64,000 nt of DNA from Neelides folsomi (lineage: Eukaryota > Arthropoda > Collembola > Neelipleona > Neelidae), in the NCBI GenBank assembly GCA_034687125.1, contig JAQGBZ010000005.1, forward strand, positions 558,001-622,000, in the 5' to 3' direction. This document shows, in pieces, positions 29,968 to 44,300 of this stretch. Positions within the stretch are counted from its first letter, which is position 1. Every line of letters begins with the position of its first letter. The notes under the pieces are model-generated. The model did not search any database. It was not told the origin of the DNA and saw only the letters and a program-made list of their open reading frames with translations. The position numbers were made by a program, and so were the translations under genes.

Positions 29968-30076
29968 TAAACCAGTAGTAGTAATAGGCTGAGATAGACT
30001 GCAATGGGTCTCTAGGCCTGCGCGGCTGTGATGGTAACATCACAATCTCCCAATATACATACATAAACCAGTAGTA
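29968..30076 (+). mobile_element. short direct-repeat-flanked insertion, SINE-like
   Basis: The 13-base word taaaccagtagta occurs at 29968-29980 and again at 30064-30076, enclosing 83 bp. The enclosed DNA has a GC-rich core (about 30000-30040) unlike the AT-rich flanks, a small hairpin (tgtgatg/catcaca around gtaa) and an ATAC-type tail. A long exact direct repeat around a compositionally distinct insert with a simple-repeat tail is how a retroposed short element looks. I do not recognise the core as a known tRNA, 5S, 7SL or snRNA, and no clear Pol III A/B boxes are visible. A local duplication is the alternative. Confidence 0.45.
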
Positions 30077-33000
30077 TATTGTATTTTAAACCAAGTATTG
30101 AATAACCAACACATTTTATTGAATTTCAAAAATCCATGCTTATTTTATAAACAAAAAATGCAACCAAGATCGTTATAAAATATTTATTCATTTGGATACT
30201 CTGTGTGTGTCTGGAGGTTCAATTTCGTTTGTTTCTTCTCTTTTGCCTCTAAAAGAAGTTCTAATGATGCCAGGACGATGTTTCTCTCATGCAATATGGA
30301 TCCCACATGATGTGCATGGAACCAAGACACGTGGAAATGGTCCTTATAGACCCAAAACACATACCGGATTTATCTTTTGAAGAATAAATGAATCTATTGA
30401 GAGGTTCTTTCTTTCACCCTCCCTCAAAGATATAAATGAGTCTTAAAAGATGTGAATCTGAGGAAAACAAAGGAATTCATTACTCTCTCATAGTTAAGCT
30501 ACTGTTGCCAAGTCAAAAATCACCAACTGCCAGATGCAATAAGAACCTCTGAACAAAACTCTGGATTTATGAATGAGAAAAAGAACATAGGGAGGTCTGA
30601 GCCCTGTGTGTGTGTGGGGAGATACGAAAGAGTGATAAGGGAAGATACAAACACCCAAATATACATTTATGGATTTATGTCTCTGGAGATGTATAATACT
30701 CGTATAGATTTTTCACATGTGAAGAAATGAAAATGGACCCGTGGGGGTTACGTGGCTCATGCACCAGAAGAAGGAATCTGTTTATTCTTATTACTTGAGA
30801 TCCCTTTATGGTTCTCTCTGTAGTATTGGAGCCCATGTGGGAGATAGATTCCTCGTGTCTTGTCTTTTCATTAGTATGTATACAATTTCTCTATCTTCCA
30901 CTTGCACCCACACTTCCTTCCACGACCTTAAACTCCTCAGAGTAAACATCAGAATTGATGGTAGGTGCATTCACACATATGCATTTACCCCTGGCGCCGA
31001 ACACCTCCTTATGGGAGTTACCTTCTTAGACCCAGGACGTGAATTTGACTCCTTGAGGAAATAGGGAACTCAAAACACAAAGTGAGGAGATTGGACAATT
31101 GGAATAAAGCCAGAAGGATGGAAAAGGAACGAGGGCTTAAAATCCGAATTTCCCAAATTCCACACATTTTCCCCGTCTATGGTTAAATTGTTAAATAGCA
31201 GTCGGAGTGGTAAAATGGCTCAAATGTGTGTCTTGGGCAAACCCTCTGTTTACCGTATGTTCCATCCCCCACAAATCAATCAAAAACTGACATTTTACAT
31301 TATGACGAAATGTCGAGTTTTGTTGTTTACAAGACCATTTAGACCAAAGAGGATTTCAAGGAGGGAAACTCGGCACTTTCTGTAGCAAACCATTTTACTT
31401 CTATAATGAGAAAGAAAGTGAACTCACGGCGGTTGTCTCAAATGTATGATTGAAAACTTGTATTATGGGATTATTGTCAATGAGGTTTAACAAAGGGTTA
31501 AGAGCCGCAAAACACTCATTACTCATATTGGGAACGTGAAGGAGATCGATCCATCTCACTCTCGTGACAAAGATATTCCGGAGCTTGACACTTTGAGTCT
31601 GACTTGAGCCTTATCTCTTCCTCATTCGCCTCCAAACGACCGAATGAGGGAAAGGGAAGTGGGAGTGGAAAAGAAGTTATTTGGATTCATTCGACTTCTT
31701 TGCCCACCGCCATGCAGACGACGAGGATTCTTGGAAAGGGAACTTAAATGCCCCTTTGCAAAAGGGTCACAATTTGGGGTTTTCTCATCAATCATGTCTT
31801 GCTCGCAGCCAACCTTCATCATCACCCTCTGTGTATGAATAAGGATTTGAGAAGGTTAAGGAAAAAATTAGCCATAGAGTTGATTAAGAACAAAAGACCC
31901 TTTGTTGAACCGATCACATAATGTTCCTTTAAACTCCCATAGTTAGACATTCACCATTGACTCCCACCCAACACAGAGGCAGTGTTTAACCCCTTGGAGG
32001 AATCTCTATTTTAAAAAATCTACCAGAAGGATCTTTGCCCCTTACAAACAGACTTACAAATTATTTATGCTTGGGATAGATGTACTTATACCTCATCTGG
32101 GATTTTGAGATGACAAGAAAAAGAAATGTTTATGTTATACGCATTTAGTTATATAAGAAACTCTTTTGATATTAAGTTTGTAGTTAATGCACCATTTCTG
32201 ACTAACAGTTTACATTCATAATGAAGTTCTCTCAAGAGGTTCAACATATCATTTCAACATTTGAATATTCATCTCATGTGTAAGAAACTATTATGAATGC
32301 ACACGCATGGGTTTCTTTTACGTCTTTGGATTATCTAGCAAATCGATATCAGTGAGTGTAAGTCATCAGGGATCCATTAGAGTTATGCTTTGGATCTTAA
32401 TGAACATAAACCATCTTAATGGTTCTTCAAGACACTCTATTTTCAACATCTAAAAAACAAAGATCGCAGTCAGCAATTTTTTTATACTTTTCGCCTAAAA
32501 TATTGATTTTCCTTTTCCATTCAATTTAACTTGTAAATAGAGAAACTTATTAAAAGTTAGGAATTTAAAATATTTACAAAAAAGAATGAGAAGTTCAAAT
32601 ATGGAATTTTACTCCTTCAATTGCAAAATCTTTAAATGAAAAAAATGAAGAAACTTCAATTTCAAGGTTGTAAAAAAGCCCATGCGAGTGTCATGTGTGA
32701 GGAATCGGATGATCAAAAGGAGAAATTGGAGACATGTGAAAGAATTATGAGATATGCGCCTATTATCTTCTTTTCCCTTTGTTTGTTTGTTCTCTCGTCT
32801 CGCTTTCAATTTACGTTTCGCCTCTCGGATGTCTTTCCCGAGTGTCACGACTCTCCCTGGCAATGAGGAAGAGCCTACAGGGAAGGATAGGAAACCCAAT
32901 GGGTCAAAATCCGTGGGAAAATCCCTCCACATCATTGATTGTTTAGTAAAGAAATGAAACCTTTTTTCCTCTCTCAATCTCCTCACTTTTAAAAGTCTCG

Positions 33001-36000
33001 GCTCTCATTTGAGGAAGATTGTGAAGCAAATGTTCCATTGGAAATTCCAAAGCAGGAGCCGAAAAACTCTCAACCTTTTTCGTTTACATTTTGATCAGGA
33101 GTCTTCCATTGATAAGAAAACGGTCTTCTTGACTCCAAAAGTAAATCCTCTAATCCACACATCTTACACAATAGAAGTGAATGGAGACCTCTCACAACCT
33201 CTAACAAGCTAGCTAATAGAGATAGAACGGTTATAATAAAAACCTCAATTTTTTTATAAATGTCTCTGTTTGAATAACTGTTTTTTCCTCCTTAACCATT
33301 CGTGGGATAAAGATAGAAAAGATTGGTTTATTTTAGATCGGCTTTTCTTATAAACTTCACCTTATTAACTAACTTTTCCATCATGTCTTACTCAATTGAA
33401 CCAAATATAACAAATGATTGAATCCAACATGTTAGTTCCAACGTGTAAAAACGAGTCTTAATCGAGATGTGATTCAGTTCCTGAAGGTTTTTTATATATA
33501 TGAAATCCTATAAAAACAATCTCCATTTCATTCCCATATCTAAAGCACAATAAAAGTTGGCTTCATAAAGTTGGATTTCTATTTGCAGAGCCATAATGAT
33601 CGTTAATCGGAAAATCAATAAAGTAAAAATGATCTCATAGTGGGACTGAGGAATCCATAGAGTCGACTCCTCGAGTGATATAATTGAACATTCTTCTCAA
33701 CATGAGGATAATTTATATTGTGGGAATATATTGGGCCCTTGAATCATTCCCATAAGTAGGACTCCATTAGTATTAGCCTTCTTTTCCAACTCGTTCCGAC
33801 TAATAACCTCTTGGGCAGAAAGAAGGTATAAATAATGACGTGGTGGAAGAGCGAGAGTTTTATGGGGCGACTCCTCTTCATAAACAACGACCGGATGGCA
33901 CATTTATAGTTCCGACTCCCATCCACCCAAAATGATGAGGAACGAAGTCCGGATATCCACTCGGATTCCATAAAACCATGATTCCATTCCTATAATCCCC
34001 ATTTAATAACAAATATTTCCTTCTTACATTCATTCCTCTTCCTCTTCTTTCTCAATCTACCGACGTGGTAACACTGGTAAGGAAGTAGAGTAACGTATTC
34101 CTATACAATACAAAGCACTTCGATAAAATGAATGAGATATTCCTCCAATTATTTTCATACATTTCAAAGGTAGAATTTGAAAAAAGCCAAAATCCGCTCT
34201 TATTTTCTCAATTCAATACAGGTCAAGAATCCTTTGATCCTTTGGGAGAAACCTGTCAAGAGCCTTCATTAAATTGTAAAGTCCATTTGAAAGAAAAAGT
34301 TCAAAGTCATCTATAATGCGAAACCATTAAATTTAGTTGGAAAACCAAAAGTTGTTGGTAAAGATATTCTTCAATCATGTCATATCCTACTTACTTAATA
34401 AGCTAATGGTCAAAAGGAAGAGTTGTAGTATTCGGAATGTAAAAAGAATGTTTCTTTAGTAGGAGGAATATCAGTGAAGATATATATTTATTTCCTCAGA
34501 GAATATCCCAGTCGTCAGATGAAAGGACCTTCGAAGCTTCTGATGACAAGAAAGTAAAACCCGTCGGCTTCTTCTTCCAGCTAAAAGAGACTTTTGACAA
34601 GATGAGGGAATTCTACTCTGTGAATGTTTATTTATCATATTTGGCTCTCAGCCTCTTCCCCCCAGCGGCTTCACTTGAAATGGACTGCCTTTTACAAACC
34701 CTTCAAGTCCTATCCTTTTCTATGTATTTTCCCTCACACTGACTGGAATCACTGACTCAATTTGAGCTTTACATAAAATAAAATAACTTCCTCTACTCGT
34801 ATACAAAAAAGAGTTCTTTTCTTTAAAAAATTCAAGAATTTTGTCTTAATGTCGGAGAAATGTCATCTTTTGCATATATTGTAAGGTGCACATAGCCTTC
34901 ATTACTTCTTCATGAGCCTCCAAGAAACTCGCGGCACTTTGATCATCATAAAAACATAAAAAATTCTTTTATGGCTCGCATTTTATCTTTTGACGTTTCA
35001 CTTATATTGTATATATTTTTTCCTTTTTATTTTATAACTGGAGCAAGAAATAAACAGGTAGGGGAATTGAACAATTGGCCTTTTATCATCATCTTGGTGA
35101 GATATGAAGGAAGACAACATCATTTGGCTCTTTGTGTTATTATCCTATTGATTGCTCTTTGAAGAAATACGAACCACTCAATCGTGTTTGCACAAGAAGT
35201 TTCCTATTTGAATAAATAATTCTCGTGATTATAATACGCTTTTAGGTGAAGCCGCCGTGGTGAGATAAGGATGTTCTATGGCTTCTATGGACAAATTCTA
35301 AATTCTAAACCCCATTCATAAATTAGCTTATAAATATTCAGGCGCCGGATGTTTACTTTTTAGGATCAAGTGTGTACTTAAGCCCATTTTTTCATTTCCA
35401 AATTCCAAATCTGCATAAGTGACTTTTATCTTACACGTCCATTCAAAGAGTTTCATCAATGAATAGATTAATTTACAATCCATTCACATGTCCTCTAATC
35501 AAACTAAATCAATAAAAAAGGTTTAATTGGTAATAATTAGTCAAAATTTGATTTGCGTGCATGTGAATCTTTTGTAAACATAAAAGGAATTAATTGCCCA
35601 GAACACCCACAATTTTCAAAATTTTAAATACACGTGCGTGGAAATGTAAGTTTGGACATTTAAATTGTGGATGAGTCGAGAGGGGTTATAAAAGAGAGAG
35701 AGAAAGAGGGATATGTGAATGGATTAAGCAATTTTGTGAATTTGAAGGCAGTAGGAGTTGAAGCCTGTAATTTGAGAGATTGTGGTCAATGTAATAGCAT
35801 AGATTTGAAGGGAGTAATGATACGGCTGATGGGTGGAGAAGGAAAAAAGACCCATCTGGCCCTCCAGAACAATAAGGTAGGAAAGGCGCAGAGGAAAAAC
35901 ATCCGAATTATCCTCTTTAAATTAGACCAGGAACCAAGGGCTGAATATTCTCTCCCTTAAAACCCTCTCAGGTCTGAATGGCAATCCGCTCACGAATGAT

Positions 36001-39000
36001 CCCTATCTTCACTCCATGCATGGGATTAAAAAGGGATTAAAAAAGTTTAGGCTTGATCATATAGGAAAAATTTGAATATTATTTAATGTACTTGACTAGT
36101 GCAATAACTGCACCATTCCCTGCATGCTACTTGGTATGATAATTAGAACAGAAATAGTATTCAAACTCATTTCAGCTTCTGTTGAAGGGAATTCATCTCC
36201 AAATGAATAAACCTGTCTTTAATCCATCACTGTACATTTTATACATATGGATTTGTTAAACACCCTTCGTTCCCTCTCAATAAGATAGTCGAGAGAGATA
36301 AATGCAGAAGAGAGACGCCCAGTCAATTCAAAGCTTCTTGTACAAAACACGTAGGCATAAACGAAATGATCAAATCTCAAAATATAAAGCTCTCATTCTC
36401 AGCCCACCTGCCTAATTCAGGGAGGCTCGAAAATCCTTCAACCTCGGGACTCGGGACCAAGGTGGACGAATCTAAACATCTAGTTATGTAATATGTATGC
36501 ATATCGTAGGAATTCTCCCTGGGTCCATTTGATGTATCTTTGTACATATGACCTACAATACTTTTGATCTATGGCCCATATTTAATATGATGGAACTTAG
36601 CAATTCAAATGGTAGATCAATGAGGAGCTCGTTGAGAGGATTTCACTAGTAAAGTAGTTGATGCTCATACATGGGTTGATATTTAGCCGAATCATGATGT
36701 GGATCGTCTTGAAGGGTTCCATGGAGAGATCCTTATCATCTCCTGGAGAATATCATTATAGATAAATGAGCGATGAGAGGGAGAATGAAATTGGGCGTAA
36801 AATGAGGTGTAATCATGAGGTGTGTTGGCTTGTAATGGTTTAACACAGGGCGGAGCTCAAATTATTCTTCACATCATTTTCACTCCTTCTCAACTCCCTC
36901 GCATTCCGAATACTTAACCCAAATTCTTCCTATCCAAAATAACTTTGTAATTTTAAATTATCTAAATACAGTTATTTTCACCTTGCACATTCATTTATCC
37001 CATCCTAGCCTAACCTTATATTGAACACTTTACGAATTATTTCTTCAATTAAAGGAAGGCTTTCACTAAAGGATCTTTCGACAAATTATTCATTAATATA
37101 ACTATACAAGGCATATTAGATAGAAAGGCGTTGAAAGATTTCGAGTTTTTTCGCTTTTTAATTTCCCCCGAATTAAAGTGAAGGTGGGAAGGGTTCTTAT
37201 TAAGCTCAAAGCTCAATTCTCTTTAGGAGACTTTCTTAATGGCCACTCCAAGTTTTTTATTCATTGATTACAAGGCGGGATTTCCTATCTTTCTTGCGAA
37301 CCAACACTTTTTAAGGTTCTGCCAGCATACCTTTCCCATTGACCATCTCCATAGGCAGGCTTTATAATATAAAGAAGACTGAAGACTACATAGACAACTC
37401 AAAGAATTTTCTCATACCTAGTGATAGAAAATTTAAAGCCAAATCTCATTCTCGTGTAATAGCGATGAAAGAATCTAATGCGACGGTGTAATCCCTAAAT
37501 AATAATGTGGGAGACTGAGAGACTCTCATTACGAGTACTTACACAGTTTTTCTTATTACTCTTACACTTCACCGTTTTTCTTTTGCCACAATCCTTCATA
37601 CTGTTGAGAAAGAGGTTTAGAGGAATGAAAGATATTATATAACAATATAATATAACACTCTTGGTCCTCCTCGATTACCAAGATGAAGATCCAAAGGGGA
37701 ATGATAATATCTTTATGAACAACTGCCTCTTCATACCCCTCTACATTATTCCGACCTTATCATTATCCTTAAATCCTCCCGGTCCGCTCTGGATCCAAGA
37801 GGAAAATAATAACTCGCATTTACCCCCTTCTTTCCTTCCCACTCTCCTTCTCCTTTGAGAATCAGGGATGAGGATCTCTAGAGGAAATTGCCTTTCTCGC
37901 CCTTCGGGCGACAATCTCCACATTTCTCGCCTCAAAACCTCGAGAAGTTCGGTCTCAGTTCCTCAAATGATGGAGAATGATCAGGGTCCATAAGCGATCT
38001 GGCCTTATCTCCCTCGCAGGAGCCTCCCTCATTTGGGGACCCGACGAGGAGACGAAAGGTTTAATGTCAACAAACGGAATGAAGGGCCATTGAGGGAAAT
38101 GAAATATAGAGGTATTTAGAGGACAGACCGCGTCGGATCAGATTACCAGCTCACTTTTTCTCGGCGACCCTTCACCAATATATTGGATGAGATAGGACTG
38201 AGGGGCGCACAAGAATGAGTTCTATTGTCTTTCCAGACTCACTCATGATCCCGCATCCAAACTTTGTTTAAAAAGGCCAACTCAAACCCAACAAGTGATT
38301 TCCAATTCTTTTACATTAAATATAAGGCAATCTGCTTTAACTTTTTACTGATAGTAAAAAGCATATAATGTTATGTACACATTACCGAATCCTTCTCCGC
38401 GCACATGATACTATACGTAAGGTTTAACTATACATAGCTAACCTTAATACAAGATCATTCGGTGTTTGCTATGTCTTTCCATACACTACTACTTTTGTAT
38501 AAGGAATATGTAGTGGTATATTTTCCAAAGTTATTGAGCTGAATTTTGGAGTTAGAAAATATAAAGAAGCCTTCCATAAAAGAAAGTATTCAATTGCAAT
38601 GCAAAGTCAAGGGGAGCTTCAGCTGTTCTCTCTCAAAACTCGACTTCATGAGATTGAAAAAGTTAGTTAGGGTTCGGAGTTTGTTTTGTATCTGTTTCCT
38701 CTTTAAAGAAACCGGAGGATCCCCATATAGAATTTCAATCAAGGAGACGACCAAGCCACACTTGATTTTAGTAAACGAGAGAATAATGCAAATTTTATTT
38801 GATCCTCTGGTGAAGAGAACCCGGATAGGAGCAGAGTGGGAAATTCGGGGTTTTCCACACAACTCCCACACTTTCCAACCCTTTACTCCGCCACGTGCGG
38901 AGTCATAAATGAGGAGAAGCCGCAAAAATGGGATTGGATTTAAATATTGAATCACTTTGAAATTCATCTCTTGTACCACGCACTGTGCTAAACCCAACGC

Positions 39001-41350
39001 ACTAAAATTCCCTTCCAGTATTTAGAAATAGTGAGAAAAAAATTGTTTCTTGGAGGAATCATAATAATATAGCGAATGCACTTATCGTTAGTTAGTTCCG
39101 TGCAGAATGAAACCGCCACGGATAAATTCAATGTTGACTCAGCTTCTAATTCCCTAACCACAAAAGTCTTCCACGCATTTCGGGATAAGCAAAGATTACA
39201 AGGGCGGCTTAACGGAAGCTTATTAACCCTTGGACACATGTAGAGCATATGATGCATACAACAACATGTAATTATTTAATTAAACCCATTGCGTGTGTTT
39301 TTATTCCCCACTGTTTATATACTTTTACTACTTTATAAAAGCAAATACTTTTCCATTTTCTCGTATTGTACAAACCTATGGTAAGTGCATAAGAGTAGTG
39401 GAAGAAGGAATATTGGACTAATAAGAGAAAACTGCTTAATACCAGCTTGATGAAAAAGGCTAAATGGATGATTTTCCAAAGGAACGCCGCCCAATTCCAT
39501 CAGAAACCTTTTAAGTGGGAAAGAGAGATAATGAGGAAACGGATCGAAAAGGTTATCTGACAACCGTGACGACTCCGAATCTTCTCAATATAAAGAAAGC
39601 CTAAGGACTCGAGTCGAGGAAGTTGAGCGAAATTAGAATTAAGAACTCTTCCTCATCAGACTCGTTACGAATTCAAAGTGGATTATTGAAACTCATTAGA
39701 AGGGAATGAATACCTCAACATAATTTTCCAACTGTTGGATTTTGCAAGTTAAAACTTGCGTAATAAAGAGAGGAAAGATACCCTTATAAATTCACACATA
39801 CTCCAAAGTAGACTCATAAATGATAATTCTTAAGGCATTACCATTAAATAAATAAAAACTTTAGGAGTAAAAAACGTTTGAGGGAAAACTGAGGGCATTT
39901 CCCACTTGTACTTCTTAATTTAACATGATTAGGGATCGAAGCTCGAGTTTGCAATAAAAGTTTGAGTACAAATCCCTTAAGACTCCTTAACCTCACACCC
40001 GGCTGTTGCCTCTATTTCATATTTCAATAACCTATTTAGTTTCAAACCTGAGAGGAATAAAGCAATGATTCATTGAGCATAGTCAAAATGATGACACGAG
40101 TCTCACCCCGCAATATCTTCCAGTTGCTCTCACAAATAATGTTCAAAAGAGGATTCTCCCAAAGGGGAGCAAAAAGAAATTTAACTCCTTTTCCCCCCAT
40201 GATCCACAGACAATGAGCAATTTGAATTTCCATTATAAAGAAAATCCATGTCGTGTGATTTTCATTAATACATTCTCTTCTGTATGGAAAAGGGCGATGA
40301 GAAGAAAGGAACGGCCGTAATAGAAAATGAAAAGGAGCGAAGGCGGACGAACAATTCATATTAATGCATAGAACACATAACACATTACTTTACGTCTTTT
40401 AACTCTTTTACATATATTCTGTATAAAACTCTAGTATTCATATTTATACGCGTGTAGGAATAAAATAGAAAAGCGGATTCACCTTCTGAACTTAATGCTT
40501 TAGTTTAAAACCTCTCTTCGTTCGGGATATAAAGGAGCATTGGAAATTGGTCTTAAACCTCAAAAGAACGAGTAAATGCGGAGAAGAATGAAGGAGAAAT
40601 TGAATGAAGATGATAGGAAAAAGGTCTTCTCTCAATCTACTCAAAACCATTCAGAACTCAACCCTTATTCTTTTCTTAACATCCATTAATATTTCATATT
40701 CAAGACCAAAATGGATTCTTTACAACAATTTACTATTATTCAAAAGACATTATATTTCTTTTCTAATATTCTCAAAGGCAAAATATACCGATGCGATATT
40801 GTAAGTATTAATATTGCTCATATTTATATAGGAAATTAAAGAGAGTAAATTTAAAATCTGTTTGTCATTCCAAAGAAATTGAGGGAGATGGAGAAGAATG
40901 AAATTATACATTTTCTGCTGGATTTTGAGTTATTAGGGGGGAAGTCTCCCCCATTAAAATTAGTTGGTTCATGCAGTGAAGAAAGGAGGGAGAAATATAA
41001 TTCCAATATCTAAATTCAAGACGTGGCTTCTTTCTCCTTGATTTAATGCCCCTATTTTTCTTTCCACATGGGGAAAGTTAATTGAAAGCTCTAAGGCTGA
41101 TACAAAGAGAAATGTATCTCTTTCCTCTCCCTCCGTTTCCTGTTTGATATAGAGACCTTCATGTAATGGTTATAAGTTCCTGGTATTAGGGAATGGTTTC
41201 GGGAATTCATCAGTCGTTGGGCTATTATTCTACCTGGAATTCTTCAAGGAGTTTGGAAATAGGCTCAAAGGGTGTTTCATTCAATTGATTTATGGGTTTA
41301 ATACTTTGAGAAGGATCCCATTTACCCAAAATTATGCAAAAGCCCCCTCC

Positions 41351-41366
41351 GTAGAATTAATTCTAC
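41351..41366. repeat. 16-bp perfect palindrome
   Basis: gtagaattaattctac equals its own reverse complement over all 16 bases. It lies in gene-free DNA and its role is unknown. Confidence 0.75.
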
Positions 41367-44300
41367 AAACCACTTTATAATAAATTTATGCTTCTTAACT
41401 TGCCCAAATAACCGTAGACATTCGTTAGTTTTCGTGCACCCTATTTGGGTATTTTCAATCTCATATCATTAATTTACATGAATTAAGAACCCAATTAAAT
41501 TACCCAAATTCCGGACAATGGCCAAACTTTCCACCACAATTCACTCTCCGATGCATTCCGACCACACATATATGAAGAGATTTAAAGCTAATTTCAAATT
41601 CTTTTGACCTCGATTTCAAACTTATAATCCCAAACCCTGGAATTTCAGCTTTCCCAAAATTCCATCGCGTAGTTCTTTAATGGTCCAAAGCATGGAATTT
41701 ATTAACGTGCTTACTGAATGTTCTGTACCTTACAGGAAAAATAATTATAACTTTTGATGAATTGTGGGGATTTATGTTACACAAACTATAGTTAATAAAT
41801 AATATAATTTAGTTATTAAAATTCTCAAGCGATGTAATATAAAAAACGAAAATGCGTAGGAAAGTATGTTACCTTATTGTAGAAAAGGGTTTTCAGACGA
41901 TAATGGCGATGATCCTTCCAAGAGTAAAATTCAAGATAAACTTTCCGCTCGACTCCTGTTAAATAAAAAAATAGATTAATAAATTTTATAAAGTTTTTCT
42001 CGCACTCAGCTCAACGAGTGAATTAAAGCGAGGGCCCACAACACGGAATGACGCTTTGGGAGAATTTATAATTTAAAAACTTTGGACGAACTTTTAATAG
42101 AATCATGTCTTTTTATCTGGGTCGAAAGAAAATATTTTGAGGGGAAAAATTGCAAAAACAAACTTTTGAACTTCAATTTGCTTTTTTGTCCCCAACAAGG
42201 GAATTGTGGTAGAAAGAGAACATTTTTTAACCAATAATGAAATTATCCCTTTTGTTTTAATAAAAATACCTTACTTATTATTTATTATAAAATGGGGGTG
42301 AAAATGATTTTCTAAATTTTCCGGAACAAGTGTGTGGAAAGTGTTTATGAAGGTAATAAAATTAGGAAGAATTAAGTCTGATTTCTGTTATATGTTTAAG
42401 AAGTGCTGAGTGAAGCGATGAGAGTTTCCTCAGGGGGTCCATGTCACAAAAGGTGACAATGACAGGTTCCCTTAATTAGACTTTATAATCGAAAAATTCG
42501 GTTTGAGGAAATTGGAAAGTCGATGGATCTTTTCCCTCCTTTACCACACGCCCCATTCCTTCTTTTAACGTTTTTAACCCTCCTTTAATCGCCTTCAACT
42601 TTCTTCTCTGCCAAAAGAAAATGATGATCCTGGGCAGATTATATCCTCTTTAATGCCGACTCAGCTTTAACTCTCAGCTAAATTATATCCTTTTTATACA
42701 ATCTTTAAAAACTACTTCGTCACACGTTGCATTTGACAGTTTCAAAAAATGTGAGTGAATTCGCTTATTAAAAATTAAAATACCTCAACTTTGAAACTTT
42801 CAGACTGAAAGCATTTCAAAACCGTATGATTTGTGAATTGTGAAGATGACGATGGCGATGCGATGACGAGAATGAGCAAGACTAAAGGGAAAATTACACG
42901 TGTAGAATATTAAACATAAAGTTCTGAATCTGAATTTAACGTGAAATGAAAGACTTTGTAGTTATATCATGTTGAATTCATTAGTAAGACCAGTGGCTCA
43001 TCTCGTCAGTCATCACGATCCCATTAGCAGAGCAAATGTCTCTCTTCGCTCACTTCCTAACGCGGAATTAAGTATTAAAGAACCACTTTCAATTGATGCA
43101 ATATTCGCCCCTTTTCTGAACCCAATACAAGCGTAGTATTTCCTCCTACTCATTTACCCAAACCCTTAATTTAGATTTAATACCTCCTCCCAGATTGAGA
43201 TGTTCAACTGTTCAAATGTAATAGAAACTGTCATCTGGGAGAATAATCCCCTTGGCTGTGTGTGCCGGATTATTAAAATTATGCGTGAAGGAAGTTGGAT
43301 GAAATGATGATCAAAATGATCAACTGCTCTGAAGGAACGTTTAATATGAAGAATCGGGAGTGTTCATGATTTGTGTGTAATAATAAGTACTTAGGTATAA
43401 TAAACTTAATGGTCTTCCTGCTCCCACCAATGTTTTATGAGGAACCTACGGTCAATTAATTATGACTCCCACGGAGATCTCCTTTAAAGAACTCACTTCA
43501 CACTTCCACAATTTCAAAACGGAACATAAATTAATTGAAGGCGCCGACAGGGAGGCTGGAGAACAATTACACGAGCAAAGACTCTGTCTTTTTTTTAACA
43601 ATACCCAGTCACACAAACACAGTATGTATCAGAGTGTTTCAAAGCATAAATTTAATTCTTGCTTAACTTAACAAATCATCTCTAGTTCACATATCATACA
43701 CTGAAGTCTGAAGGTTTTTTTATGTAAACTGGCTCTGAGTTCAGATTTTTTTACTAATGAACTATCAGTGTATAAAACATATTATGTAACATTAATGTTT
43801 TAACTTATCTTGGATTTCTCTATGAATAAATAAATAAAGAAATATAGGGAAGATAAAAATGTTTATATAATGGGATTATTATTTAGTTTACACACTCTGG
43901 CTACAAATGAGCCAAAAGAGTTTTATCTCGACTCAATTGCTTTACAGCTTAACAAAACTATCCACAACTGAATGAAACTTGTGATGGTGATGTTATTACT
44001 AAATGGAAGAATAAGATTAAATAAATCGCACAATTGCTGAATAATGTTTACAAATACAAATCTGTATTTAACCGGTGAAGTTGAGGGAACGAGCGACGTC
44101 CGATCTCTCTCGCTGCTCAAGTTGAACTGAAATGATTTTCCTTCCGAAGTTGGTTTACTCCCAACCTTCCCTTCCCTTCACCCTCACCAACTCCCTATGA
44201 AAAGTCCGAAGTTCTCCCTCCGCGCCCAACGCACATTCGTGGTGAGGAATTCTTCCGGATACTTCACCAAACCAAGTTGCCCTTCAACTCTTAAATGATC

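Noticed and set aside
30601-30620. TG-rich microsatellite
   Set aside because: Only about five TG units; too short to be informative.
38546-38997. Overlapping frames of 120 (plus) and 135 (minus) codons
   Set aside because: They are mirror frames over the same DNA; neither translation looks like a real protein.
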